Origin: Enterococcus florum
Lineage (GTDB): Bacteria; Bacillota; Bacilli; Lactobacillales; Enterococcaceae
Direction of reading: 5' to 3'
Length of the DNA stretch: 57,067 bases
Assembly: GCF_004309355.1 (NCBI RefSeq)
Contig: NZ_BJCC01000037.1
Coordinates: 1 to 57,067 of the forward strand
Shown here piece after piece: positions 24,411 through 33,048 of the stretch (positions are counted from its first letter, which is position 1; each line of letters starts with the position of its first letter). The notes below the pieces were generated by a model. It did no database searches. It saw only the letters and a program-made list of their open reading frames with translations, and was not told the DNA's origin. Both the position numbers and the translations under genes were made by a program.

Positions 24411-25861
24411 AATACCTCTATCAACAACTCCTTGCCTTTGCTGGATTGATCTTGTTGATTTTATTGACACTTGGCATTTCATTTACTCAGTTTACCCGCC
24501 GCAGTATGGAGGAAAACAACTACAATCAATTGATCGGATTTACCGATTCGATCGAAGAGACCACGAAGAAACTTAGTGAAGTCAATCCGCATATTTCGAA
24601 TGACTTAAACTTTCTTCAAGCGATCACTCTGACCGAGGGGATGCTTCAGCCGCAAAACGTCAAATTTGTGTTTGTGAGCAAGGATCAAATGATCGAATAC
24701 CCAAGCGATCTGCGAATCGCCGAGCAGAACCTGATCACTAAAAAACAATGGGAAGCTCTAAAGCAAGGACAAGAACAAAAGGTTACGAAATCAAAGGATA
24801 TTTATGGACAGCCAAGAAGTACATCCTATGCGATGGCCCCTTTTTTTATAAATAGTGATTTTTACGGAGTGTTGATTGTGACGCAACCGGCAAAAAATGT
24901 CGATTCCAGTGTAAAGCTGGTGACCAGCGACCTGTTCAAGGGATTTATTGTTGCCTCTGTAGTAGCGACCTTTGTCAGCTATTATTTCGCTGTGACTCAG
25001 GTAAAACGCATCAACCGCATGCGTTCAGCCACTAAGAAGATCGCCAGCGGCAATTTTGATGTGGTGATACCTAGTAAGGATAAGGATGAATTTGACGATT
25101 TGGCCAACGATTTTAACAGCATGGCAGTCTCGCTGAAGGAGTCCCAAGAGGAGATCGAAAGACAAGAGGAACGCCGCCGACAATTTATGGCAAATGCTGC
25201 TCACGAGATGCGTACACCACTGACCACGATTAATGGGCTGTTAGAGGGAATGCAATACAACGCGATTCCGGAAGATCAAAAGAAAAAGGCAATCAGCCTG
25301 ATGCAAAATGAAACGGCTCGGCTAATTCGTTTGGTAAACGAAAACTTGGATTATGAAAAGATTCGTACCAATCAGATCAGCATCGTTGTCCAGAAATTTA
25401 ATGCTACAGACGTTTTTAAGACCTTATTGACACAATTGGCCGGAAAAGCCGAGGCTGCCGGAGATGAATTGGTTCTGCTCACTGAGGAATCTGTTCCGGT
25501 GTATGCGGATTATGACCGTTTTGTACAGATCATGGTCAACGTTTTGCAAAATGCGATTCAGTTTACTACAGACGGTACGGTCTCTGTAGAACTCAGCAAG
25601 CAGGAAGATGGTACAGCAATCAAAATCTCTGATACAGGCATTGGCATGACCGAGGAACAAACCAAGAATATTTGGGATCGCTACTACAAGGTCGATCCAT
25701 CGAGAAAAAATACCAAATACGGCGAGTCCGGATTGGGCCTTTCGATCGTTCAAGAATTAGTCCGATTGCACAAAGGCAAGATTCAAGTGGACAGCCAGAT
25801 AAATGAAGGAACTACCTTTACGATCGTATTTCCAGACAAAGACATCGAAAAAACGGAGTAG
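24407..25861 (+). CDS. Sensor histidine kinase
   Basis: 484 residues. TM1 is at about 8-28 and an extracellular sensor of about 140 residues follows. TM2 (about 180-200) leads into a HAMP domain (about 200-255). The HisKA phospho-acceptor is H266 in ANAAHEMRTPL. The ATPase domain carries the N-box NVLQNAIQF, DTGIGM and GLGLSIV. It should autophosphorylate and pass phosphate to the response regulator, whose gene overlaps it by ATGA. The signal is unknown. A terminator stem begins within the stop region. Confidence 0.9.
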   Translation: MKYLYQQLLAFAGLILLILLTLGISFTQFTRRSMEENNYNQLIGFTDSIEETTKKLSEVNPHISNDLNFLQAITLTEGMLQPQNVKFVFVSKDQMIEYPSDLRIAEQNLITKKQWEALKQGQEQKVTKSKDIYGQPRSTSYAMAPFFINSDFYGVLIVTQPAKNVDSSVKLVTSDLFKGFIVASVVATFVSYYFAVTQVKRINRMRSATKKIASGNFDVVIPSKDKDEFDDLANDFNSMAVSLKESQEEIERQEERRRQFMANAAHEMRTPLTTINGLLEGMQYNAIPEDQKKKAISLMQNETARLIRLVNENLDYEKIRTNQISIVVQKFNATDVFKTLLTQLAGKAEAAGDELVLLTEESVPVYADYDRFVQIMVNVLQNAIQFTTDGTVSVELSKQEDGTAIKISDTGIGMTEEQTKNIWDRYYKVDPSRKNTKYGESGLGLSIVQELVRLHKGKIQVDSQINEGTTFTIVFPDKDIEKTE

Positions 25862-25887
25862 ATCGATCAAGATCTGCTCCGTTTTTG
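25852..25887. terminator. Bidirectional terminator
   Basis: Stem AACGGAGTAGATC/GATCTGCTCCGTT followed by a T run, between convergent genes. Confidence 0.75.
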
Positions 25888-25888
25888 T

Positions 25889-27331
25889 TTATAGAATAGC
25901 TAAAATGATAAAGTTCAAAATAAATAATAAATTGACGACCCATAACACAGGTGAGATTTCAGCACCTTTGCCTTTCGCCATTTTGACGATGGCAAAGAAG
26001 ATAAATCCAGCAGCGATGCCGTAAGAGATACTGTAACACAAGCCCATGAAAATACTTGCAAAAAACGCTGGAACAGCTTCTTCTAGGTCCAACCAGTTGA
26101 TGTCTGCAAAGGAAGCCATCATCATTACACCAACCAAGATCAACGCTGGCGCAGTAGCCTGAGCAGGAACGATGGCAATTAGAGGGGAGAACAGGCTGCT
26201 CAATGCGAATAATGCTGCCACTACAACGGAAGTCAAGCCAGTTCGTCCGCCTGCTCCGATCCCAGCCGCAGATTCCACATAGGTAGTCGTGTTTGAAGTC
26301 CCAAAGACAGCACCGATGGACGTAGCGATCGCATCAGCGAACAACGCACGATCCATTTTTGTCTTAAATCCTTTAGAATCCGCCGCTTCTAAAGCCAACT
26401 CATCTTCTTTAGAGAAAATCCCTGTCCGACGACCAGTCCCAATAAAGGTACCGATCGTATCGAAGGTATCTGATAAACTAAAGGCTAAGATCGTCATTAA
26501 AACCTGCGGCAATTTCGAAGAATCAGAAAACAACGAGCCCATTCCTTGAGGACCAAAGGCAGCGCCAAAGGTCGTTTTCAATTCTCCGACGGAACTGCCT
26601 AACGAATTGCTTTGAAAATCGATCGCACCCAATTGGACCACGCCCATTGGGATGCCAATCAGTGTCGTTGCAACGATACCGATCAAAATCGCTCCGCGAA
26701 CATTTTTTACTACTAAAACAGTCGTTAAAACTAAACCGATCACTGCCAAAAGGATCGGTGCATTGTTGAAATTCGCCAATGCAGGAACGATACCGCTATT
26801 CATTGAAACACTGGTAGCTTGTCCTTTTTCTACCATGCTGCTGGTGATCGTAGGGCCATCTGCTGTAAAAGCCAATAAGTTGGCGTTCTTTATCCCTACA
26901 TACGCAACAAAAATCCCAATCCCGCCTCCAATCGCATGCTGCATGCTCTCAGGAATCGCATGAATAATCAATCGGCGAATTTTAGTGATCGTGATTAAAA
27001 TATTGATCATTCCACAAATAAAGACCATTGCTAGTGCTTGCTGCCAAGAATACCCTAGTCCAAATACAACAGTATAAGTGAAGAAAGCATTCAACCCCAT
27101 CCCTGGTGCCTGCGCATAAGGGACATTGGCAAACAACCCCATCACCAATGTTCCGATAACGGAAGCAATGATGGTCGCTAGAAAAACTGCTTGGAATGGC
27201 ATACCAGAGGCTGACAAAATCGTTGGATTGACAAACAGGATGTAGCTCATTGCAAAAAACGTCGTAACGCCTGCCATGACCTCTGTCGAGACTGACGTAT
27301 TCTGTTCCTTCAGTTTAAAAAAATTGTCCAT
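25889..27331 (-). CDS. Purine permease of the AzgA-type NCS2 family
   Basis: 480 residues with about 12-14 membrane segments. Family motifs include the N-terminal MAGVTTFFAMSYILFVNP, QAPGMGLNAFFTYTVV, SMQHAIGGGIGIFVAYVG and FADAIATSIGAVFGTSNTTT, which are characteristic of guanine/hypoxanthine (PbuG/PbuO/AzgA) proton symporters. The start at 27331 has GAGGAG about 12 nt upstream; the longer frame to 27412 has no ribosome binding site. No purine riboswitch is visible in the leader. It has its own terminator region and faces the sensor kinase gene. Confidence 0.85.
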   Translation of the reverse strand: MDNFFKLKEQNTSVSTEVMAGVTTFFAMSYILFVNPTILSASGMPFQAVFLATIIASVIGTLVMGLFANVPYAQAPGMGLNAFFTYTVVFGLGYSWQQALAMVFICGMINILITITKIRRLIIHAIPESMQHAIGGGIGIFVAYVGIKNANLLAFTADGPTITSSMVEKGQATSVSMNSGIVPALANFNNAPILLAVIGLVLTTVLVVKNVRGAILIGIVATTLIGIPMGVVQLGAIDFQSNSLGSSVGELKTTFGAAFGPQGMGSLFSDSSKLPQVLMTILAFSLSDTFDTIGTFIGTGRRTGIFSKEDELALEAADSKGFKTKMDRALFADAIATSIGAVFGTSNTTTYVESAAGIGAGGRTGLTSVVVAALFALSSLFSPLIAIVPAQATAPALILVGVMMMASFADINWLDLEEAVPAFFASIFMGLCYSISYGIAAGFIFFAIVKMAKGKGAEISPVLWVVNLLFILNFIILAIL

Positions 27332-27436
27332 TTCGAATGTACACTCCTCATTATAATAATCGCTAAAAATAGAATACTTCAAGATTATAGGGGAAGAGAA
27401 GTGGATAATCAATCAAAATTAGAATCATTCAAACAA

Positions 27437-27480
27437 AAAAAGATAACAATGTTCGTGTTTTAGGAACATTGTTATCTTTT
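27437..27480 (-). terminator. Terminator of the 4-TM protein gene
   Basis: Stem AAAAGATAACAATGTTC with its complement on the other arm; the stop codon of the gene lies within the stem. Confidence 0.75.
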
Positions 27481-28119
27481 AAACTGTTTTAGAAGAAAGA
27501 GAATAATCAAGTTGAAGACAAGAAGGATGGCAAAAAGAAAACTGCCTGCTCGAGCCAAGGCATTTAAGAACAAGGATAACATCGTAGCAGAGGAAAAATT
27601 CAAGCTAAACGGCCAACGCAAGGAATACGCAAACCCGCTGTTTCCATTGCTCAACACAAAGTTTGGCACATTTTCGAATTGATCCAAACTATACTGATAC
27701 ACATTTTGCAGCAGTCTTTCGTAAAGGGGTTCAAAAAAAACAAACAGCACCAGCAATGTCAGAATTGATAGTCCGATCGTGCAGAAAAGGTGGATAATGA
27801 AAGCCGCTGTCGATTCACCAAATGGTTTTGGCGCATGCTGCCTCTGAAAAATGAAATAGAGAACAAAGCCAACAATACCGATCAGCAAACAGCAGATACC
27901 TAGATGATCCAAGTAATAGTTTTGGATCTCACCGACCTCTTTACTGGTAAACAATTGGACATCGCTGACGTTCGTCTGCTCTACCAGTTGTGATAAAAGC
28001 AAATAAAGCAGTCCCCATGATGTCAGCAAAAACATGGAAATCAGAATATAAATATAGTTAAGTAAAAAGCGAGATTTATTGATTTTAAAAGCTATCAGTG
28101 ACTTCTGAAGAGAATGCAT
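27472..28119 (-). CDS. Hypothetical membrane protein with four predicted TM segments
   Basis: 215 residues. Hydrophobic stretches are near 20-42, 75-97, 108-130 and 185-210, with charged ends (KINKSR at the start, LLKQFKR at the end). I see no recognisable domain. ATG 28119 is preferred over the GTG at 28128, since GAGG is 8 nt before it. It is monocistronic between the purine permease and ltaS, all on the minus strand with separate terminators. The function is unknown. Confidence 0.65.
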   Translation of the reverse strand: MHSLQKSLIAFKINKSRFLLNYIYILISMFLLTSWGLLYLLLSQLVEQTNVSDVQLFTSKEVGEIQNYYLDHLGICCLLIGIVGFVLYFIFQRQHAPKPFGESTAAFIIHLFCTIGLSILTLLVLFVFFEPLYERLLQNVYQYSLDQFENVPNFVLSNGNSGFAYSLRWPFSLNFSSATMLSLFLNALARAGSFLFAILLVFNLIILFLLKQFKR

Positions 28120-28203
28120 TTCTTCCACCTCATAAGCCAGTATAAAGCGGTAATTTGAAAGAAGTATGAATTCTCAACGAAAAGCCGAAGATTTTTTTAA
28201 CCG

Positions 28204-28236
28204 AAAAAGACCTTCAGCCAAAAGACTGAAGGTCTA
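28204..28236 (-). terminator. ltaS terminator
   Basis: Stem AGACCTTCAG/CTGAAGGTCT; the minus-strand tail is TTTTTCGG. Confidence 0.8.
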
Positions 28237-28241
28237 AGTAG

Positions 28242-30374
28242 TTATTCTGGTGCAGGTTGTTCTGTTGGTTGTACAGGTTCCTGATACTGTTGATAAGTCT
28301 GTGTCTTATACAGATCAACGGTTGATTTATTGCCATGCTGACTATACAAACTGGTTGATTTGTCACCGAGCTTCGTCTCTGCCTTTTGCAAACGCTGCAG
28401 AGCATTTTTATAATCGAAGTCAGCAGGGTCTATTGGTTCCAATCCGCTCGCAGTATAGAAACGCAGCAAATCACCATTATTTACATTATCAGAAGTACTC
28501 AACTGCTCATTAACTGCTTGCTTCCATTCGTCCGCCTTTGCTTGCAAACTTGCATCAGGTGTCGGAATGACTAGGCCTGTGCTGTTGTCGTAAAGGCTGC
28601 CGCCGTAATACGTATAATCCGGTGTCATATAGTCACCGCTGCGGAAAGCTACCAATTGATCGTTTTCCGGAGATAATAAATCTTGTCCCAGTTGAATGTA
28701 TTTGCTGGAGTCGATCCCCAGTAGATGCAGAAGTGTAGGCAAGCTGTCTACTTCACCGCCATAAGTATGGTTGATTCCGCCTTTGTCTTGTCCAGGCAGA
28801 TGGATCATGTATGGCACGCGCTGCATTTGAGCATTGTCAAAATTACTCCACGTTTCTTTTGATTGACCCAATAAAGGAGCCAAATCTGGATTGCGGGAAG
28901 TTGAGATTCCATAATGATCCCCGTACATCACGATCATTGAATTCTCATACAGTCCGCTGGCTTTCAAGTAATTGAAGAATTCCTCAACAGCTTTGTCTAA
29001 GTAGTTGGCTGTTGCAAAGTACCCATTAATTGTCTCATCATTGGTAGCTGCCATTGGGAAACCTGCTTCATCATTTTTAAATTCACTATATGGATAGTGA
29101 TTAGAGACCGCAATAAATTTCGAATAGAACGGCTGCTGTAAATGTTCTAAATACTGAATTGATTGTTCAAAAAATGGTTTGTCATGCAATCCGTATTGGA
29201 ACGAATTATCTTCATTGACATCATAATAAGAAGCATCGAAGAAATGGTCATAACCAAATCGCTTATAGGTTTCTGTTCGATTCCAGAAGTTTCCTGAGTT
29301 CCCGTGGAAAGCAGCACTGCTGTAGCCGGCCTCTTGCTTTAAAATATCGGGAGCAGCCTGGAAGGTATTCTTGCCGCCTAATTGGGTAAACAGAGAACCT
29401 TGGTTCAAACCGAACAACGAATTTTCCAATAAAGTCTCAGCGTCGGATGTCTTTCCCGCTTTTACCTGATGGAAAAAGTTGTCAAAGCTGAAAGTGCTGT
29501 TGTTATGGTAAAGACTATTGATAAACGGTGTGACTTCATGTTCTTGACCATTCTCATCGGTCAGCTTGTAGTCGATCAAAAACTGTTGGAAACTCTCTAA
29601 ATGAATGTAAATTACATTTTTCCCTTTGGCCAGACCGTAAAGCTCATCGTTGGGCGCGGCATAGTGGCCTTGGACGTAGTCTTCAACATCCTTCAAATCA
29701 TTTGGACTCGCTTCCGCACGGACTTGATTTGTTTTATAAGTTTGAATCCCGTCGTAAGCTGTAAAAACGTTTAGCCCCAAGTATTTTACTAGATAATCTC
29801 GTGAGAAAGTCCGGGTTAACAAACCAGAACGATCGGTTTCGGCTAAAAATAAGTTTCCTGAGAAAATCAACACAGACAACGCTGTAACTGCTAATGCCAT
29901 ACGAGCACGTACTGGACGTTCCTCTTCTTTAATCACTTTTTTCCAAAGAAGAATCGGTAAAACCACCAAATCGATCACAAAAAGCAGATCGTATGGACGA
30001 AACAGCCGAATCGCACTTTCTCCAAGTCCGCTAGCAACTTTTCCTGCTCCTAACAAAGTATTGACAGTGATGAAATCCGTGAACTCGCGATAATAAACCA
30101 CATTCGAGAACAACAAAATACTAGCCAGAGCAAAGATCAGCAGCATCGTTCGATAGGCTGCCCTAGGTCGTCGAACGTACAAAGCAATCGACAGCAGGAA
30201 CATGGTTGAAGCGATTGGGTTAATGAACAAGAAAAAATATTGGAATGGACGTTCAATCCCTAAATTAAATTCAAAAAAATAAGCAAAAATGCTTTTTGCC
30301 CACAATAAGAACGTCAGCAAGGCGAAAAAACCTAAGCGTTTATTCAAAATCGCGGGAACTTTTAGTTTAGTCAA
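28242..30374 (-). CDS. ltaS: Lipoteichoic acid synthase
   Basis: 710 residues. Five N-terminal TM segments (about 12-175) precede an extracellular sulfatase-fold domain. Key residues match LtaS: E in IHLESFQQF, the catalytic Thr at 309 in KAGKTSDAE, the substrate His in VSNHYPY, and the metal-binding DH in MYGDHYGIS. It polymerises glycerol phosphate from phosphatidylglycerol onto the glycolipid anchor. The C-terminal tail is Gln/Pro/Glu rich. Initiation is at a TTG (30374), about 7 nt after AAAGGAAG; no ATG fits. It lies divergent from the rlmI-like operon. The diacylglycerol by-product would be recycled by a DagK-type kinase. Confidence 0.9.
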   Translation of the reverse strand: MTKLKVPAILNKRLGFFALLTFLLWAKSIFAYFFEFNLGIERPFQYFFLFINPIASTMFLLSIALYVRRPRAAYRTMLLIFALASILLFSNVVYYREFTDFITVNTLLGAGKVASGLGESAIRLFRPYDLLFVIDLVVLPILLWKKVIKEEERPVRARMALAVTALSVLIFSGNLFLAETDRSGLLTRTFSRDYLVKYLGLNVFTAYDGIQTYKTNQVRAEASPNDLKDVEDYVQGHYAAPNDELYGLAKGKNVIYIHLESFQQFLIDYKLTDENGQEHEVTPFINSLYHNNSTFSFDNFFHQVKAGKTSDAETLLENSLFGLNQGSLFTQLGGKNTFQAAPDILKQEAGYSSAAFHGNSGNFWNRTETYKRFGYDHFFDASYYDVNEDNSFQYGLHDKPFFEQSIQYLEHLQQPFYSKFIAVSNHYPYSEFKNDEAGFPMAATNDETINGYFATANYLDKAVEEFFNYLKASGLYENSMIVMYGDHYGISTSRNPDLAPLLGQSKETWSNFDNAQMQRVPYMIHLPGQDKGGINHTYGGEVDSLPTLLHLLGIDSSKYIQLGQDLLSPENDQLVAFRSGDYMTPDYTYYGGSLYDNSTGLVIPTPDASLQAKADEWKQAVNEQLSTSDNVNNGDLLRFYTASGLEPIDPADFDYKNALQRLQKAETKLGDKSTSLYSQHGNKSTVDLYKTQTYQQYQEPVQPTEQPAPE

Positions 30375-30529
30375 TGAAAGACTTCCTTTCTGTACTAAAG
30401 AAGTATATAAAAATCCCTAGTGATTCATGCTCTCCATTTTACTAGCTGGAAATACCTACGTCAACTGAATCTCCAAACAGATTTTGATGTTTAAAAAAAA
30501 CTTTATAAGCGCTTTTTTGGAATTTTTTT

Positions 30530-30538
30530 TGATATACT
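30530..30538 (+). promoter_or_regulatory. Extended -10 for the rlmI-aroD-ebsC operon
   Basis: TGATATACT is a TGn-extended -10, 27 nt before the first ATG. A TTATAAGCGCTTTTTT stretch (about 30503-30518) at the -35 side has a cre-like AAGCGCTT core. Confidence 0.5.
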
Positions 30539-30565
30539 ATTAAAGAACAGAAAGCAGGGACATTT

Positions 30566-31753
30566 ATGGAAATTGAATTACGAAAAAACGCAGTAAAACG
30601 AATACGATCAGGAAATCCTCTCCTTGTGATGGATGACTTAATGATAGAACTGACAACTTTCCCAAAAAAGTGGATCACCTTCGTAGATCAGCAGAAGAAA
30701 TATGTAGCCGCCGGGTATTTGGGCAAGCAAAATAAAGGAATCGGCTGGATCTTAGATAGAGAACAGAGAATCATCGATGTTCAGTTCTTAACGGAACGCT
30801 TCCAGCAAGCGTTGCAAAGACGGAGAGCCTATTTTAATGATGCTGCTACTACAGCGTTTCGGTTATTCAATGGCGAAGGGGATGGAATTGGTGGTTTGAC
30901 CATCGATTACTACGACGGCTTTCTCGTTCTTTCTTGGTATAACGAGACGATTTATGACTTGAGTGAAGCCATCATCACTGCTTTGAATCAAGTTTGTCCT
31001 CATAAAGGGATGGTAGAAAAAATCCGGTTTAAGAGTGAACGGCAAGAGAGTCGATGGCTCAGTGGAGAGAAGCCGGCAGAACCGTTCATCATTCAGGAGA
31101 ATGGAGTAAACTATGCCGTTTATCTTGATGAAGGATACATGACCGGAATTTTCTTGGATCAAAGAGAGGTTCGAAATCGATTGATCGAAGGACTGGCAGC
31201 CGGGCAGAAGGTTCTAAACATGTTCAGCTATACTGGGGCCTTTTCTGTAGCTGCTGCTATCGGCGGAGCCAGCGAGACCACAAGTGTAGATCTGGCACAG
31301 CGCAGTCTGCCGAAGACAGCAGAACAGTTTGAGGTCAATGGGATTCCCTTAGACAATCAAAAAATCGTTGTCATGGATACGTTTGAGTATTTCCGATACG
31401 CAGCTAGAAAAGGCTTGACGTACGATGTGATCATTCTCGATCCGCCAAGCTTTGCACGAAACAAAAAGAAAACTTTTTCAGTCTTGAAAGATTATGGGCG
31501 TTTGATTGAACAAGGCGTTGAGCTTCTCAATAGAAGCGGTAAGCTGATTGTCTCGACCAATGCAGCCAATTTTCCGATCCAAAAGTTTAAACAAGTGGTT
31601 GAAGCGAGTTTAAAAGAGAAAGACACGACTTATCAGCTAGTAGAAGAATACCGTTTGCCGCCTGATTTTGCAGCAGTTGATCAGCTAGCAGAGAGCAACT
31701 ATTTAAAGGTCTTGTTTTATGATGTCAAAAAAAAGAATAATGGAGACGAGTGA
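30566..31753 (+). CDS. Class I rRNA methyltransferase with PUA domain (RlmI-like)
   Basis: 395 residues. An N-terminal PUA domain (about 1-75) is followed by an RlmI-type central region including FRLFNGEGDGIGGLTIDYYD. The Rossmann methyltransferase (about 190-390) carries GQKVLNMFSYTGAFSVAAA for SAM binding and the catalytic-region motif IILDPPSFARNKK. The family (RlmI/YwbD) makes 5-methylcytosine in 23S rRNA; the exact site here is inferred only. It is first in an operon with aroD, whose start lies just past the stop, and ebsC. The ribosome binding site is GCAGGGA. Confidence 0.82.
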   Translation: MEIELRKNAVKRIRSGNPLLVMDDLMIELTTFPKKWITFVDQQKKYVAAGYLGKQNKGIGWILDREQRIIDVQFLTERFQQALQRRRAYFNDAATTAFRLFNGEGDGIGGLTIDYYDGFLVLSWYNETIYDLSEAIITALNQVCPHKGMVEKIRFKSERQESRWLSGEKPAEPFIIQENGVNYAVYLDEGYMTGIFLDQREVRNRLIEGLAAGQKVLNMFSYTGAFSVAAAIGGASETTSVDLAQRSLPKTAEQFEVNGIPLDNQKIVVMDTFEYFRYAARKGLTYDVIILDPPSFARNKKKTFSVLKDYGRLIEQGVELLNRSGKLIVSTNAANFPIQKFKQVVEASLKEKDTTYQLVEEYRLPPDFAAVDQLAESNYLKVLFYDVKKKNNGDE

Positions 31754-31755
31754 AG

Positions 31756-32505
31756 ATGATGGATGTTCAAGTTAGAAATGTACGTTTTGATGCTGGAAAA
31801 CCGAAAATTTGTGTTCCCTTGGTTGGCGGTACGAGAGAAGAAATCTTAGACCAAGCGGAAAAAGCGAAAAAAATCGCCGATGTAATCGAATGGCGCGCCG
31901 ATTACTATGATGAGTTGGGCGACGATGAGCAGCTGCTGGTGACGCTTTTGGCGTTAAGAGATGAAGTCCGCAACACACCGGTAATCTTCAATTTGCGCAC
32001 ACAAAGGCAGGGAGGAACGATCGATCTTTCACTGAAAGAATATCGTCGTTTAAATGAATTTGCAGTGACCTCTAGAGCGATCGATCTATTGGACATTGAT
32101 CTAGGACTGGTCGATCAGCTGAGTACGACTTTTATCCATTGGGTTCAGGCTCTGGATGTAAAAGTGATTTTATCGGATCATCATTTTTCAGAAACGCCCA
32201 ATGATGCCGTTTTATTGTTCCGCTTGAACATGATGGAACACTTTGGAGCAGATATCGCTAAAATCGTAGTCACTCCAGAAAATGAAGCAGATGTCATTCG
32301 TTTGTTGGAAATGACGTTGAGAGCTCAAACATTTGTGACTTTACCAACGATCACGGTGTCGAAGGGGAGATTAGGAAAGCTTTCCCGAGTAGCGGGTTAT
32401 TTAGACGGTTCTTGCATGACTTACGGCTATCTTTCCGGTTTAGCCTCCGAAGAAGATCAGATCGAAGTTGAAACATTGAAACGTTTTTTAGATGAGTTCA
32501 GTTAG
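31756..32505 (+). CDS. aroD: 3-dehydroquinate dehydratase, type I
   Basis: 249 residues. The type I fold is shown by KICVPLVGGTREE, EWRADYYDEL, the catalytic His in ILSDHHFSETP and the Schiff-base Lys in IAKIVVTPENEADV. The C-terminal SCMTYGYLSG matches family ends. It dehydrates 3-dehydroquinate to 3-dehydroshikimate in the shikimate pathway. ATG 31756 is preferred because GGAGA (31742-31746) is 9 nt upstream; the GTG at 31750 overlaps the previous stop but is too close. It is the only shikimate gene in the window, lodged between a methyltransferase and ebsC. Confidence 0.88.
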   Translation: MMDVQVRNVRFDAGKPKICVPLVGGTREEILDQAEKAKKIADVIEWRADYYDELGDDEQLLVTLLALRDEVRNTPVIFNLRTQRQGGTIDLSLKEYRRLNEFAVTSRAIDLLDIDLGLVDQLSTTFIHWVQALDVKVILSDHHFSETPNDAVLLFRLNMMEHFGADIAKIVVTPENEADVIRLLEMTLRAQTFVTLPTITVSKGRLGKLSRVAGYLDGSCMTYGYLSGLASEEDQIEVETLKRFLDEFS

Positions 32506-32547
32506 GAACGACAGCAAAATTCGGACAGGTAAGGTGAGATGACTTAC

Positions 32548-33048
32548 ATGGCAAAAAAGAAAAAGCAGAAAACCAATGCGATTCGACTGGTCGAGCAGCA
32601 AAAAATCGCGTATCAGGAACATGAATATCAATGGAGTGAAGAAAATCTTGGTGCTGCACATGTTGGCGAACAAGTAGGCATGGATGCTTCTAAAATATTC
32701 AAAACATTGGTAGCTGTTGGAAACAAAACGGGACCGATCGTGGCAGTGATTCCCAGCGACCACGAATTGGATCTGAAGAAAATTGCTAAAGCTAGTCAAA
32801 ACAAAAAAGTCGAGATGCTGCCGATGCGTCAGCTGGAGGAAATGACCGGCTATATTCGCGGTGGCTGCTCACCAATCGGAATGAAAAAACTATTTCCGAC
32901 TTTTTTAGATGAATCAGCTAAAGAACAGCAAACGATCGCGGTTTCTGCGGGAAAAAGAGGACTGCAAATGGAGCTTGATCCTCTCGCGATTGCTAAGCTG
33001 ACGAGAGGACAGTTTGCTCCAATTACACAAGATCAGGAAAATGCGTGA
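32548..33048 (+). CDS. ebsC: YbaK/EbsC-family Cys-tRNA(Pro)/aminoacyl-tRNA deacylase
   Basis: 166 residues of the YbaK/ProX editing-domain family. Motifs are KIFKTLVAVGN (with the catalytic-site Lys), VAVIPSDHELDLKKIAKA and GYIRGGCSPIGMKK, the usual YbaK signature. It hydrolyses mischarged Cys-tRNA(Pro) in trans. The enterococcal member was named EbsC. ATG 32548 is chosen since AGGTGA is about 10 nt away; the ATG at 32539 is only 2 nt after the ribosome binding site. It ends the rlmI-aroD operon. Its 3' end overlaps the convergent flavoprotein gene by 16 nt, with no terminator between. Confidence 0.85.
   Translation: MAKKKKQKTNAIRLVEQQKIAYQEHEYQWSEENLGAAHVGEQVGMDASKIFKTLVAVGNKTGPIVAVIPSDHELDLKKIAKASQNKKVEMLPMRQLEEMTGYIRGGCSPIGMKKLFPTFLDESAKEQQTIAVSAGKRGLQMELDPLAIAKLTRGQFAPITQDQENA

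Noticed and set aside
27332-27436. Purine riboswitch before the AzgA-type permease
   Set aside because: The conserved purine aptamer core (TATAA and the two loop sequences) is not found in the leader.
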